From contig JAMCYG010000023.1 in assembly GCA_023473425.1 (NCBI GenBank), positions 1 to 41,515 on the forward strand: a stretch of DNA of 41,515 nt. The letters are read 5' to 3'. This DNA comes from Candidatus Martarchaeota archaeon. GTDB lineage: Archaea; Micrarchaeota; Micrarchaeia; Micrarchaeales; Micrarchaeaceae. This document shows positions 1 through 10,084 of this stretch, one piece after another. The position numbers and the translations under genes were made by a program. How positions within the stretch are numbered: position 1 is the first letter of the stretch; every line of letters starts with the position of its first letter. Below the pieces are notes generated by a model, which had not been told where the DNA came from, searched no databases, and saw only the letters and a list, made by a program, of their open reading frames with translations.

Positions 1-1872
1 ATTCAGCTCTTCGCCATCAACTACTAATCTGTGTTTCGCCATTACCAGTTTTCTCAGCATGTCTGCGCTCTCAGGTTTCATTTCCTTCCTTATCTCATGA
101 ACCACTTTCTCCAGCGCGGCACCAGTAAGCCTCGCCAAGGATTTTTCCTTCACAATCTTGCTTATGCTCTTCTCGTCCTTGCTCGCGGCCTTGAGCAGCT
201 CCTCCACGCCTTGCTTAGTTATTTCCTTCTTTTCGTACAGGCTGAATATCTCCTCAAGCCTGTCGAAGCTTATTGAATAAGCGTCGTAGCCGTTCCTTCT
301 AAGCTCTACGAACTTCTGGAGCAGGGTGTTAGCCACGAACTCTGGCTGGGCCTTCGTATTCCTTATTATGGCCTTAAAGATGCCAAGCAGAGGCGATGTT
401 AGCATCTGCCCTGCTAGCTTCTCCCCGATTGAACGTACTAGCGCTTTTCTTTCCTCTTCTATATCTGGCGCGGATCTCTTTGCTTCCTTCAGCATGCCTT
501 TTGTTATCAGCAACGGCCTTATGTCAGTCTCAGGATACATCCTTGAGCCGCTTGGCAGAGGCCTCAGCACCTTCGTGATGCAGAGCTCAGTGTCCGCAAC
601 GCCTCTGGTCTCCAGAGGTACACCCTCAAGAGCCATATTAGCTCTCAGCTCGAGAAGCTTCAAGACACGTGATGCCGCCCCTTTAGGGCATGCTACTATG
701 GCGAAAGCATCGTCCTGCTTTATGCCTAGCAGCTTCGATAGCGCCGCAATCTCAGCACTGCTGATATCGTACTTCTTCAGGTCCTCATCGCTGTGTATTA
801 TACCCTTCACTCCGGCAAACTTGGCGTAATCGCTTATTTCTGTGCCGAGCCTTCTCTTCGGATTGATTTCGCGGCCCAGCAGGCCGGCAAATCCATAGAG
901 CGCAATTGCGTATACCTCGCCGCCTTTCTCCATCTGTTCCCTTATTATTCTAGACGAAGTGCCTTTGAAAACACTGTCAGAGCGCACAGGCTTCGATACG
1001 CTAGCCTTCCGCTTCCTGAGCTCATCTCTTATTTCTAGAAGCGCCTGCTGCCTCCTAACCTCGTTTTCGATGAATGTGTGCATTGTGTCAAGCTCCTGCA
1101 TGCCCTTTATCTCAACGCGCGCTCCAAAGCGGATTGACACGTTTACATCCTGCCTTATGGTCCCTATACCCCTCTGCACCTTGCCAGTCAATCTGAGAAG
1201 GGTGCCTAGCTTGAGTGCAACGCTCCTCGCCATAAGAGGCGTGGCTATAGTAGGCGAAGTGTCTATCTCAATAAGAGGTATGCCCAGCCTATCGGTGTTG
1301 TATATTATGCTGCCATCACCGCGGCCCTCTATTCCGCACGACTCTTCTTCTAGGAATAGTGAAGGTATCTCTGCTGTGTCCCCATCCACCTCTATGCTTC
1401 CGTTGATTCCTATCAGCGTGCTTCTCTGGAAGGCGCTAGGATCGCTGCCGTCGACCACTTCCTTCCTCATCGGCTGCGGCTCATCGATGATCCTCATACC
1501 CATGGCGCTCGCGACCGACAGCGCCACTTCCAGAGCTTCTCTATTCATTGTATGCGGAGGCTCTTCATCTATTTCCACCAGGCAAGTGCTCCGGTCATAG
1601 ATATTGTAGATGAACTTCCTGCCGCGCATCTCCTCAAATTCTGCCGAGACGTCGACCTCACCAAGCTCGCCCGCAACTGCCCTTTGCCTTCTTTCTATAT
1701 TCGCTGATACTGCGCCAGAGTTCGGAATGTCGGATGGGCACGAGCAGAACAGCTTGGTGCCGGTGGCGAGCCTCTGATGTATCTCTAGGCCGCACATAAA
1801 GCCTATGCTCTCGTAATATTTCCTTCCATGACCGCTTTCGCCATCGCTTTTTTCGTGTACTTTCTCATGCAT
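1..1872 (-). CDS. gatE: Glu-tRNA(Gln) amidotransferase subunit E, 3' end cut off by window start
   Basis: Minus-strand frame open from ATG at 1872 to the window edge: MHEKVHEKSDGESGHGRKYYESIGFMCGLEIHQRLATGTKLFCSCPSDI..., with the GatB/GatE signature GLEIHQ.L.T..KLFC; directly upstream of gatD. Absent from the ORF track because it has no stop in the window. Confidence 0.93.
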   Translation of the reverse strand, partial: MHEKVHEKSDGESGHGRKYYESIGFMCGLEIHQRLATGTKLFCSCPSDIPNSGAVSANIERRQRAVAGELGEVDVSAEFEEMRGRKFIYNIYDRSTCLVEIDEEPPHTMNREALEVALSVASAMGMRIIDEPQPMRKEVVDGSDPSAFQRSTLIGINGSIEVDGDTAEIPSLFLEEESCGIEGRGDGSIIYNTDRLGIPLIEIDTSPTIATPLMARSVALKLGTLLRLTGKVQRGIGTIRQDVNVSIRFGARVEIKGMQELDTMHTFIENEVRRQQALLEIRDELRKRKASVSKPVRSDSVFKGTSSRIIREQMEKGGEVYAIALYGFAGLLGREINPKRRLGTEISDYAKFAGVKGIIHSDEDLKKYDISSAEIAALSKLLGIKQDDAFAIVACPKGAASRVLKLLELRANMALEGVPLETRGVADTELCITKVLRPLPSGSRMYPETDIRPLLITKGMLKEAKRSAPDIEEERKALVRSIGEKLAGQMLTSPLLGIFKAIIRNTKAQPEFVANTLLQKFVELRRNGYDAYSISFDRLEEIFSLYEKKEITKQGVEELLKAASKDEKSISKIVKEKSLARLTGAALEKVVHEIRKEMKPESADMLRKLVMAKHRLVVDGEELN

Positions 1873-1884
1873 TAGTACCAAGCC

Positions 1885-3276
1885 TCAGTTCATGAATTCC
1901 CTATACAGTATCCTGGACTTTATCTCTCCCACCAGGTTCTCTGGCAGCATTTCTCTGGTTTCAGCAGGAGTATAGTTGCCTAGCAGCCATGCAAGCTTTA
2001 CGTATGCAGTCTCAGGAGTCATGTCCTCGCAGAATATCACTCCTGCATTGCTCAGAAGCCTGAGGTTCCTGTACACGCTCGGGTGCACGCGGCCATATAT
2101 GCACTGCGAAGTCATTCCAACGACTACGCCGTCCTTAACTGCTTTTTCTATCGCAGGCAGCCAAAGAAATTCTTTGTGATCGGTAGACACAGGCCCATGC
2201 CCGAGTCCTGTGCCCTCCAGTATTATCCCTTTGTATCCCTTGTCGACATAGTAGCCGATCACCCCAGGATCTGAATTAGGATACAGCTTGACGATCGCGA
2301 CCTTTTTCTCGAAACCGCCTTTAACTGAGGGTGCCGGGGCGCGGACCTTTTCGTTTACTGTCCTGTAATCGGATAGCTTTTCTATCTCAGTGCCATTCTT
2401 TACCAGAAGCAGAGGGCTATCGTTTATTGGCCTGAAAGCGTCCCTACGCGACGTATGCATCTTCCTGACTTTCGTCCCACGGATGAATATGCATTCATTG
2501 TCAGAGCTGCTTCTGTGCATACATATACCGACCTCAGCTGCATCGCTTTTTGCTGCAATGGAGACAGCACTTAGAAGGTTAAGGAAAGCGTCGCTGGATC
2601 CGCGATCGCTGCTTCTTTGGGCGCCGGTAAGCACTACTGGCATGTTTATGCCTTTAAGCATGAAGCTGAGAGCAGAAGACGTATAGTGCATGGTATCGGT
2701 GCCTATGGTTACTACTACGCCGTGATAGCCGTCCTTCGCCGCCTCTGCTATGGCCTTCGCTATCTGCTGCCATTCTATATATGTTATATCTTCGCTCGCT
2801 ATGCTGAACAGATGCTTAACGTCTATGCTTGCTACCTCGGAGATCTCTGGCACACTATGCAGCAGCTCCTCGGGTTTAGTGAGCATGTATACCCCGCCAG
2901 TCTTGTAGTCAACCCTGCTGCCGATTGTACCCCCTGTATACAATATTAGAACCCTTGGCAATCCCTTCGATGGCTTAATGCTAGCCTTCGGGAACGAGAT
3001 ATCCGAACTGCCGGTCTTCAACCTCTCGATTTTCGAGCCTTTGCCATATATCATGCCCACATTGTATCCGTTCTTCAGCTTGAGTATTAACGTGCTTCCG
3101 CTCCCTATTTCAGGCTTTGGCATGAGTTCCCCTTCAAGCGACAGGCCATCAATTGTCACTCTCACCGTATCTCCTTCCTTGACCCCAGCCTTCCTGAACT
3201 CTTCTCGTAGACTGTCAGAGTACATTAGACCACCACGGCTTTTATCAACCCAATGCAACGTGCCCGTAAAGCACAT
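1885..3276 (-). CDS. gatD: Glu-tRNA(Gln) amidotransferase subunit D (asparaginase-like)
   Basis: 463 aa; asparaginase motifs ILYTGGTIGSRVDY and GVVVTIGTDTMHYTSSALSFML; N-terminal GatD-type beta-barrel; adjacent to gatE. Real start may be the downstream MYSDSLREEFRKAG. Confidence 0.95.
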   Translation of the reverse strand: MCFTGTLHWVDKSRGGLMYSDSLREEFRKAGVKEGDTVRVTIDGLSLEGELMPKPEIGSGSTLILKLKNGYNVGMIYGKGSKIERLKTGSSDISFPKASIKPSKGLPRVLILYTGGTIGSRVDYKTGGVYMLTKPEELLHSVPEISEVASIDVKHLFSIASEDITYIEWQQIAKAIAEAAKDGYHGVVVTIGTDTMHYTSSALSFMLKGINMPVVLTGAQRSSDRGSSDAFLNLLSAVSIAAKSDAAEVGICMHRSSSDNECIFIRGTKVRKMHTSRRDAFRPINDSPLLLVKNGTEIEKLSDYRTVNEKVRAPAPSVKGGFEKKVAIVKLYPNSDPGVIGYYVDKGYKGIILEGTGLGHGPVSTDHKEFLWLPAIEKAVKDGVVVGMTSQCIYGRVHPSVYRNLRLLSNAGVIFCEDMTPETAYVKLAWLLGNYTPAETREMLPENLVGEIKSRILYREFMN

Positions 3277-4583
3277 TGGCTGATACCTCGTCTATCACAA
3301 CATTGTAATGTGTGCCTTCTTTAATAAATGGATTGCTGCCGCGGACCACTATCTGTTTGTACGCTGCATTCCTTCCATTGTGGGAGCTTTCCGTGGTCTC
3401 GGTAATTAGGGTGTCGTGGGTTGCACCTATGTGCTTCTCATTCAGTGCTCTTTGCACCCTGCGGACTTCCCTGGAGAGCTCATTGCTCCTACTATTTACA
3501 GTTTCAGTATCAAGCTGCCGCAGCCTTGAAGCAGCTGCATGCGGCCTAGCACCGAACCGCGATATATTGGTTACGTCTGGCTGCGCTCTTCTTACAAATT
3601 CTACTGTGTCGTCGAAATCGCTTTCACTTTCAGTAGGAAAACCGACGATTATGTCAGTTTCTATTGTAACGCCTAGCAGCCTTGACCTTATCTCTTTCAT
3701 CATCTCTTCTACATCTGCAGTAGAGTACTTCCTTTTCATATCTTTCAGAACACGATCGCTGCCGCTTTCTATCGGCATGTGGATGAACTTGTAAAACCTA
3801 TCTGATTCCTCCATCACCGAGAGCATGTCATCAAGGTAGTCGTGCATTCGTTCAGGATTCATCATGCCGATTCTTACCTTGAAGCTGCCGTTTATCCCTT
3901 TTATTTTTGCCATCAGCTTTGCTATATTGCTTGAAGCTGCCGTTTATCCCTTTTATTTTTGCCATCAGCTTTGCTATATTGCTTCCTTTGTCTCGGCCGT
4001 ACGCAGCACAGTCTTGAGATGAAAGGTCTATTTCTGCTGAGCCGGCCTGCGCGGAATAGCTGATGGCGTTCAGTATAGATTCCTCCGGGAAGCTATTGAG
4101 CGGGCCGCGTGCAAGCTTGGTCTCGCAGAACGTGCAGGCGCTCAAGCAGCCATCGCTTATCGGCACTTTCGCAACAGTTCCGATAGGAGTATTTGGGAAC
4201 AGAGATGCCCTGTCAAGCCGCTTATACCCGCTGTTTATCGGCTTTTTTCCCGCGGCAAGATCTCTCATGGCGCGTGGCAGCATGTCCATGTTCTGCGTGG
4301 TCACTATCCCCGCTTCAGGAAAGTGCTTCTCTATAAGGTCGCGGTTTGCTCCGGCCATGCATCCAGTGACAATCACTTTCCTCCCAGCAGCCCTGAGATT
4401 GTCTAGCTCGTAGAGTATTTTCTGGGCTGTTGCGTTCTTTACTGTACAGCTGTTTATTATCACAATGTCGGATTCCTGGGCGCTTTCAGAAACCTCTATT
4501 CCCGCACCGGCTAGGATAGATTTGGCGACTGCGCTGTCCGCCTGATTCAGGCTGCACCCATATGTTTTTATATATGCTCTCAT
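3245..4583 (-). pseudogene. tRNA threonylcarbamoyladenosine methylthiotransferase (e-MtaB/CDKAL1-like radical SAM), frameshifted into two ORFs (3852-4583 and 3245-3913)
   Basis: N-terminal ORF MRAYIKTYGCSLNQADS...CLSACTFC (UPF0004 plus radical-SAM CxxxCxxC); C-terminal ORF has the remaining radical SAM and TRAM-like domains. The ORFs meet at an exact 52-bp tandem duplication; removing one copy joins them as ...LMAKIKGINGSFK-VRIGMMNPERMHDYL... Confidence 0.88.
3881..3984. repeat. Exact tandem duplication, 2 x 52 bp (3881-3932 and 3933-3984)
   Basis: Unit gaagctgccgtttatcccttttatttttgccatcagctttgctatattgctt occurs twice head-to-tail with no mismatch. 52 is not a multiple of 3. Confidence 0.98.
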
Positions 4584-4598
4584 GGTAAATTATACTAA

Positions 4599-4610
4599 TA
4601 TTCGCGAATA
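4599..4610. promoter_or_regulatory. 12-bp perfect palindrome in a divergent intergenic region
   Basis: tattcgcgaata lies in AT-rich sequence between the divergently transcribed methylthiotransferase and zinc-ribbon genes. Confidence 0.35.
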
Positions 4611-4662
4611 AATATAATCTCTTTGCTCGTGCATTTTTACGGCAGAGAGCGCAGTTTCGCGG

Positions 4663-4920
4663 ATGCGTGATACTATGACAGTTAGATGTGAAAGGTGCAA
4701 GACTGAAGTTTACAAGACAGAGTTCTGCAATTACTGCGGCAGGACAATATGCAACAACTGCATGAAGTCCTCCAGCAGAGGCAGTCCGAAGCCAAATAGG
4801 CTCGTGATATGCAAGGACTGCTGGGGCAAGATGGTGAAGAGGCGCGCCTTCAAGCACAAGAGGGCGCTTGTCACTGCGCTCGGCGCATCAGTAGTGCCTT
4901 CATCGAAGCACGGAGGCTGA
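4663..4920 (+). CDS. Small treble-clef/zinc-finger protein
   Basis: 85 aa with CxxC pairs: CERCKTEVYKTEFCNYCGRTICNNCMKSS...ICKDCWGKM. Start may be MTVRCERC. Confidence 0.75.
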   Translation: MRDTMTVRCERCKTEVYKTEFCNYCGRTICNNCMKSSSRGSPKPNRLVICKDCWGKMVKRRAFKHKRALVTALGASVVPSSKHGG

Positions 4921-5044
4921 GAGCCACTGGCAGGCCAATCGGCGCTCGCCTGCTTATTGCCAGTATCTCTTGCATTCATTATCTTTTCTCTATAGGCGTT
5001 ACCGCCTATGCCCCTATTCTACTTTTTCTTTTCGTTTAACCCAT

Positions 5045-8000
5045 TTACTCATTCGGCTCTTTCTTTATGCCTATCCGCACTTTTACTCCATCTATGTCAA
5101 AGTCCCTGCCTTCGACATCAGAGGGTATGCCAATATGGGCTTTCCTTGCGCCGACATGGGACATTACTTCTTTCAGTAGCAAGGAGACAGCTGCGCCTAT
5201 CTCGCCCTGAGCCTCGTAGTAGAGCTCAATCCTGTCCTTCTTCTTCATGTTGAGCTCCTTCCTGTACATCTGCACCCTTCTCTCAAACTCTCTTGCAAGG
5301 GCACCGTCTCTGAGTGCCTTGTCGATAGAGGCATCAATTGAAACACGCCCATACTTGAATGCCGCTTCGTCGGCTTCGGAAGCCTTCTCTATAGAGAAGT
5401 GCTCCGGCTTGATAACGAACTCTCCCTCTTCAGTGCTCAGCACATATGCATTGTTAGAGGAGATTGCCGCCTTGACCTCCTTCGGGTCTGCTTGCTTAAG
5501 CTTCTCTGCGACGAACTTGGCGCGGCTCTTGAATTCCGGCCCCAGCTTCGAGAAGTTTGGCGCGATTCTCTCTGCAGAGTCGCCAGCCACCCCTACCTTC
5601 ACTTCAGCAGCATTGACATACTCCCCTATTAAGTCAGACAGTTTCTCGAGATATGGAAGGGCAGCTTCTTCCTTTAGCTCGATCATTGCGCTCTTTATCG
5701 GCCATCTGAGTTTCGCGCCGGATTTTTCCCTAGCAGACAGTATCGCTGTTATGGAGTCCTTTGCTATCGCAAAAGACCTCTCAGTTTCCAGGTCTATCAG
5801 GGATTCGGAGTGCTTTGGCCATGCTCCAAGGAATATGCTATCGCCTTCGGCCTTACCGTATACATCGAGGTATACCCTTTCGGTTATGAATGGTATTATT
5901 GGTGAGAACAGTACAATTGCGTTGTACAGAACATAGTTGATTATGTCTATCTTTAACCTCGCCTCCTTTCTGTTGCCGTCGGTTATTCTTTTCTTCGCTA
6001 TCTTCAAGTAGAATCTGCTGAAGTCCTCGACCACGAATAATCTCACATCGGTTGTAGCCGTATGAAGATCATAATTTTCATATGCCGCAGTCACGTGCTC
6101 CATAACGCTGTTTATCCTGGAAATAATCCACCTGTCCTCGTATGGCAGACTCTCGAGCGATCTGGGCTTCATGACTTTTTTAGGCGCATATGAAATTGCC
6201 TGGGAGTACTCGGCAAGTAGCTGCGAGATATTGTACAATAGGTGTATGTCCCTGCCCGCTTCACTTATCTCATTGCTGTTGTATATTATATCGAGGTGCT
6301 GCGTATGGGACAATATCCAGAGCCTAGCAGCATCCGCGCCTGCGGTCTTGATCATGTCCTCAGGGTCTATGCCATTGCCCCAGCTCTTGTGCATCTGCCT
6401 GCCGTCAGACCCCAGCATCATTCCATCGAGCACCCCCTTCTTATATGGTGCTTTTCCGTATGCTATAACTCCAGTCTTGAGCAGCGACGAGAACCATCCC
6501 CTGACTTGGTCCCTGCCCTCTATTATGAAGTCTGCTGGAAACAGTCTATTGAACTCCTCCTTTGTAAGTGAAGACGTGTGCGCCACCCCAGAGTCGAACC
6601 ATACATCAGATACATCGGGTATCCTGCTCATGGTGCTGCCGCACTTGTCGCACTTTATTTCTATTAAGTCAATGTAGGGCTTGTGCAGGTCTTTCAGCTC
6701 GTGCACCCTGGCGGGTGTAATGGCTTTGCTCTCAAGCTCACGGATCGATCCAATCACAGTGAAATTGCTGCAGGAAGAGCATTTCCATATAGGTAGTGGA
6801 GTGCCCCAGTATCTCTGCCTTGATATTACCCAATCCGGAGCGGAGCCGAGCACGTCCTCCATCCAACCAAGCACTTCTGGAGGGTGCCATATGGTTCTCT
6901 TATTAGCTCTTACTAGCGCCTTTTTTATTTTCTGTATGTTTATGAACCACTGCGGCATTGCAAGATATATCAGCTTGGTGTTACACCTCCAGCAGTGCTG
7001 GTAGCTGTGGGTTATCTTTGATTTTAGTATCAGAGCGCCTATTTCCCTCAAGTCAGAAAGTATTCTTTCATTTGCGTCAAAAACATTCACGCCAGCATAA
7101 GCTCCAGCTTCATCAGTATAGTTCCCATGCTGATCTACGGGTGAGAATATTGGAATCCTTTTCTTTTTGCCGAGTGCGTAGTCTTCTGGCCCATGCCCGG
7201 GCGCTATGTGCACTATGCCGGTTCCCTCGTCAGCCGATACGATTCCCTCCCCAGCCAGCACTTTGTGGTACTTCCTGAATCCCCTCTGCGCGGGCACCTT
7301 TTCTTCTAGAGGGTTTATGTAATGGATTCCTAAGAGCTCTGAGCCGTAGAATTCCGCTTGGATGACCGCATTCTCCTCCGAAGACTTGAATATGCTCTCG
7401 AACCGGCTTTTCATCATGATTAGGGACTTGTTCTCCATCCTTACCTTTACATAAATCTCCTTTGCATCGATTGCGACTGCCATGTTGGCAGGCAGTGTCC
7501 ATGGCGTAGTAGTCCATATCAAAAGATAGGTTTCTGCGCCGAAGTCGGCCTTCTTGGACCTACCGGTTATCTTGAATGCTACATATATGCTTGGATCCTC
7601 TTCATCGGAGTAAACAACCTCAGAGCCGCCTTGTGAGACCGCAGTCTCGCAGTGCACGCAGTACGGGACGGCCTTGCGTTCCGTATATACTAGACCTTTC
7701 TCATTTGCCTTCTTAATGAAGCCCCAGGAGTTCTCTATGTATGCGTTCCTGTACGGTAAATAAGCACCTTCATAGTCCAAAGACGAGCCAAACCTTGTGA
7801 ATACACCATCCATCTTGCGCTTGTACATATCGGCGTAGCTCTTGCACTTCTCCATAAATATTTCCACGCCCACTTTGGATTCTATGTCCTTCTTCGAGGA
7901 GATGCCGAGTTCCTTTTCCACCTTGTTCTCTATCGGAAGGCCATGAACGTCATAACCCGCGCGGTCGTGCACATCATAGCCACGGTACCTCCTGTATCTA

Positions 8001-8191
8001 AGGAGAGCGTCCTTAGCAGACGTAACCCACACGTGCCCCATGTGTGGATTACCGCTCGTATACGGCGGCCCATCAAGGAAGTAGAACTTCTTTTTCCCAT
8101 GGTTCTTCTTGCGCACTTTGCCGTTAGTGTCATTGTGCTTCCAGTGTTTGAGGATTTCCTCCTCATTTTTAAGCAGGTCCAACATCGCCAT
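5045..8191 (-). CDS. ileS: Isoleucyl-tRNA synthetase
   Basis: PPYTSGNPHMGHVW (HIGH), WTTTPWTLPAN and GTGIVHIAPGHGPEDY (CP1 editing domain), DVSDVWFDSGVAH, DGRQMHKSWGN at the KMSKS position. Likely start MAMLDLLKNEEEILKHWK at 8191; the track ORF extends to 8296. Confidence 0.95.
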   Translation of the reverse strand: MAMLDLLKNEEEILKHWKHNDTNGKVRKKNHGKKKFYFLDGPPYTSGNPHMGHVWVTSAKDALLRYRRYRGYDVHDRAGYDVHGLPIENKVEKELGISSKKDIESKVGVEIFMEKCKSYADMYKRKMDGVFTRFGSSLDYEGAYLPYRNAYIENSWGFIKKANEKGLVYTERKAVPYCVHCETAVSQGGSEVVYSDEEDPSIYVAFKITGRSKKADFGAETYLLIWTTTPWTLPANMAVAIDAKEIYVKVRMENKSLIMMKSRFESIFKSSEENAVIQAEFYGSELLGIHYINPLEEKVPAQRGFRKYHKVLAGEGIVSADEGTGIVHIAPGHGPEDYALGKKKRIPIFSPVDQHGNYTDEAGAYAGVNVFDANERILSDLREIGALILKSKITHSYQHCWRCNTKLIYLAMPQWFINIQKIKKALVRANKRTIWHPPEVLGWMEDVLGSAPDWVISRQRYWGTPLPIWKCSSCSNFTVIGSIRELESKAITPARVHELKDLHKPYIDLIEIKCDKCGSTMSRIPDVSDVWFDSGVAHTSSLTKEEFNRLFPADFIIEGRDQVRGWFSSLLKTGVIAYGKAPYKKGVLDGMMLGSDGRQMHKSWGNGIDPEDMIKTAGADAARLWILSHTQHLDIIYNSNEISEAGRDIHLLYNISQLLAEYSQAISYAPKKVMKPRSLESLPYEDRWIISRINSVMEHVTAAYENYDLHTATTDVRLFVVEDFSRFYLKIAKKRITDGNRKEARLKIDIINYVLYNAIVLFSPIIPFITERVYLDVYGKAEGDSIFLGAWPKHSESLIDLETERSFAIAKDSITAILSAREKSGAKLRWPIKSAMIELKEEAALPYLEKLSDLIGEYVNAAEVKVGVAGDSAERIAPNFSKLGPEFKSRAKFVAEKLKQADPKEVKAAISSNNAYVLSTEEGEFVIKPEHFSIEKASEADEAAFKYGRVSIDASIDKALRDGALAREFERRVQMYRKELNMKKKDRIELYYEAQGEIGAAVSLLLKEVMSHVGARKAHIGIPSDVEGRDFDIDGVKVRIGIKKEPNE

Positions 8192-8311
8192 CACGCCAGT
8201 CCAGGAATAGTGGATACTGACAACTGAATTGATAGTTCTTATGTACAACACAATAAAAACATATATACTTTCTCTCAGGCAATAAAGTTGGGTCATTGGA
8301 GGAAGCAGTCA

Positions 8312-8887
8312 ATGGAGAAAAGTTATAGTGGCCAGTCATCTTACAGATTTATAGACAGGCTTTTGCGCTCGGATGGCAAAGTGCTAATGGTAGTATCCCC
8401 CTTCATGGATGAGTATTATGCAAAGATTCTCAGAGGCATCGCCTCAAGGAAAAAAGTAAAGATTATAACTACTGGAAAAGGTGCGGGGGGAAGCAAAGTT
8501 GTGGCTGCCCTATCAAAAGGAGTCGGGATAGGCACACTTGTAAAAATAGTTTTCTATTTTGCTGCGCTCTTCGCAATCGTAGCATACATAGGCATATGGT
8601 ATGCGGCTGAAGCTATAGCTGCGATAGGGGCACTTGCATTCCTTATGATGTACATACGATTCAGGAATGGGGCCAGAAATATTGAGGTGAGAGTGCTAAG
8701 AGGCCCGTTTGTCCATGAAAAAATTTACATATGCGGCGGCGAAGCGATCACAGGGAGCGCGAACCTGACGTACAGCGGCACTCACAAGAATGTAGAGCAC
8801 ATAGAGATGACAGACGATCCTGAAAGCGTTTCGAACCTCTCCAAGCATTTTGAGGAGCTATGGGAATCTCAGCAGGAGAGGGCATGA
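8312..8887 (+). CDS. Membrane PLD-like (single HKD motif) protein
   Basis: VHEKIYICGGEAITGSANLTYSGTHKNVEHIEM (HxK...GSANLT) plus an N-terminal PLD-like strand region (FIDRLLRSDGKVLMVVSPFMDEYYAKILRGIA). Two hydrophobic helices lie between. Start likely MEKSYSG at 8312. Confidence 0.75.
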   Translation: MEKSYSGQSSYRFIDRLLRSDGKVLMVVSPFMDEYYAKILRGIASRKKVKIITTGKGAGGSKVVAALSKGVGIGTLVKIVFYFAALFAIVAYIGIWYAAEAIAAIGALAFLMMYIRFRNGARNIEVRVLRGPFVHEKIYICGGEAITGSANLTYSGTHKNVEHIEMTDDPESVSNLSKHFEELWESQQERA

Positions 8888-8995
8888 CAAAACGGCACCG
8901 AGATAGCGCGATAGAAACATTTAAATATAAGACAAATATTTGGTTGGAACAACGTATATATATTAGGCAAAACAAGGTTTATACCGGGTGGAGAA

Positions 8996-9832
8996 ATGTC
9001 AGGTAGGATCACTATCGGCAGATCCCAAAATAAGGGACAGACCAGCATTGAGTATGCGGCAGTAATTGTATGGTCGCTTGTCGTAGTGTCTGTGGTTATA
9101 GTTGGAATTTACTTCTATGTGCCCACAAATCCTACAGGATCTGAGGCACAGACATGCTCGTTCGACACGGGCGCGCACTGCTACGATTTCATGTTGGGCG
9201 CTAACTCCTCAGCAAATAGCGCTACGCTCGTGCTTCTGGCTGACAATCAGAATCAGTATCCTCTTGTTAACCCGCAGCTGATGATAAGCATGAACGGCTT
9301 CAATACCTCTCCGATGAGCTGCACTCCTGGATATATAGCACCGGGCGAATCTTTTGTGTGCACCGCAACAGTGTGGGGTAGCGGCTTATCCGCAGGCAAA
9401 TACTTCAGGGCTCCGGTCTATCTGAAGGCGCAGTATTGTGGAATGAACAGCAGCTATATATCTGGTACAGCAGCGAACTGCCTTGGCGCGCCTGCAGAGA
9501 CATATGAAGGCTCGGTAGAGGGGTATGCAGTCAAGCAGGTGACCAATCCAGTAAGGATAACTCTTTCGGCCCAGACGTATAATGCTGTTGCCGATGGCTC
9601 ATACGACAATGTTTATGCTGCGGTAACAATCTTCGGAACGCCGATACATTCGGCTGGGATAAACTTTACTGTTAACAATACCGCATTTGGCATATCAAGC
9701 CCATTTGTCATGTCAGCTGCCAACGGTGGCATAGCCACTACAGATGTATATTCCAACCAGACAGGCAATGTACTTGTGTCCGCAACCTATGGCAGCTATA
9801 CTGCAAACATAACAATAAACTTCCAGAGCTGA
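8996..9832 (+). CDS. Secreted pilin-like protein with class III signal peptide and C-terminal Ig/invasin-like domain
   Basis: KGQTSIEYAAVIVWSLVVVSVVIVGIYFYV matches (K)G|QxSxEY plus a hydrophobic stretch; C-terminal ITLSAQTYNAVADGSYDNVYAAVTIFG...GIATTDVYSNQTGNVLVSATYGSYTANITINF is Big-like. Confidence 0.75.
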   Translation: MSGRITIGRSQNKGQTSIEYAAVIVWSLVVVSVVIVGIYFYVPTNPTGSEAQTCSFDTGAHCYDFMLGANSSANSATLVLLADNQNQYPLVNPQLMISMNGFNTSPMSCTPGYIAPGESFVCTATVWGSGLSAGKYFRAPVYLKAQYCGMNSSYISGTAANCLGAPAETYEGSVEGYAVKQVTNPVRITLSAQTYNAVADGSYDNVYAAVTIFGTPIHSAGINFTVNNTAFGISSPFVMSAANGGIATTDVYSNQTGNVLVSATYGSYTANITINFQS

Positions 9833-10084
9833 CTTTCAGTGGAAAGGGCATGCCAAAATAGTGGTTACTTCCATTTTTTCTGGACTTTGGCGCCCGTCTT
9901 GCAAGCACATAATCAGGATGTATCTTGCTCGCAGATCATTTTGACGACGTAAACGAATTACATTTTATAACACTGCACAGTTCTAGAAGGTTGCTGCCAA
10001 GCATAATTCTATTTATATGTTAGAAAATTCCGCTAAACCTCTGAGAAAGCTATTTATATTTGGTAAAGAGGTAAAGATATTAAA

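Noticed and set aside
326-1600. Plus-strand ORFs at 326-829, 793-1038 and 959-1600
   Set aside because: Antisense to gatE, whose reading frame is well supported.
5247-8227. Several plus-strand ORFs inside 5247-8227
   Set aside because: Antisense to ileS, with no recognisable domains.
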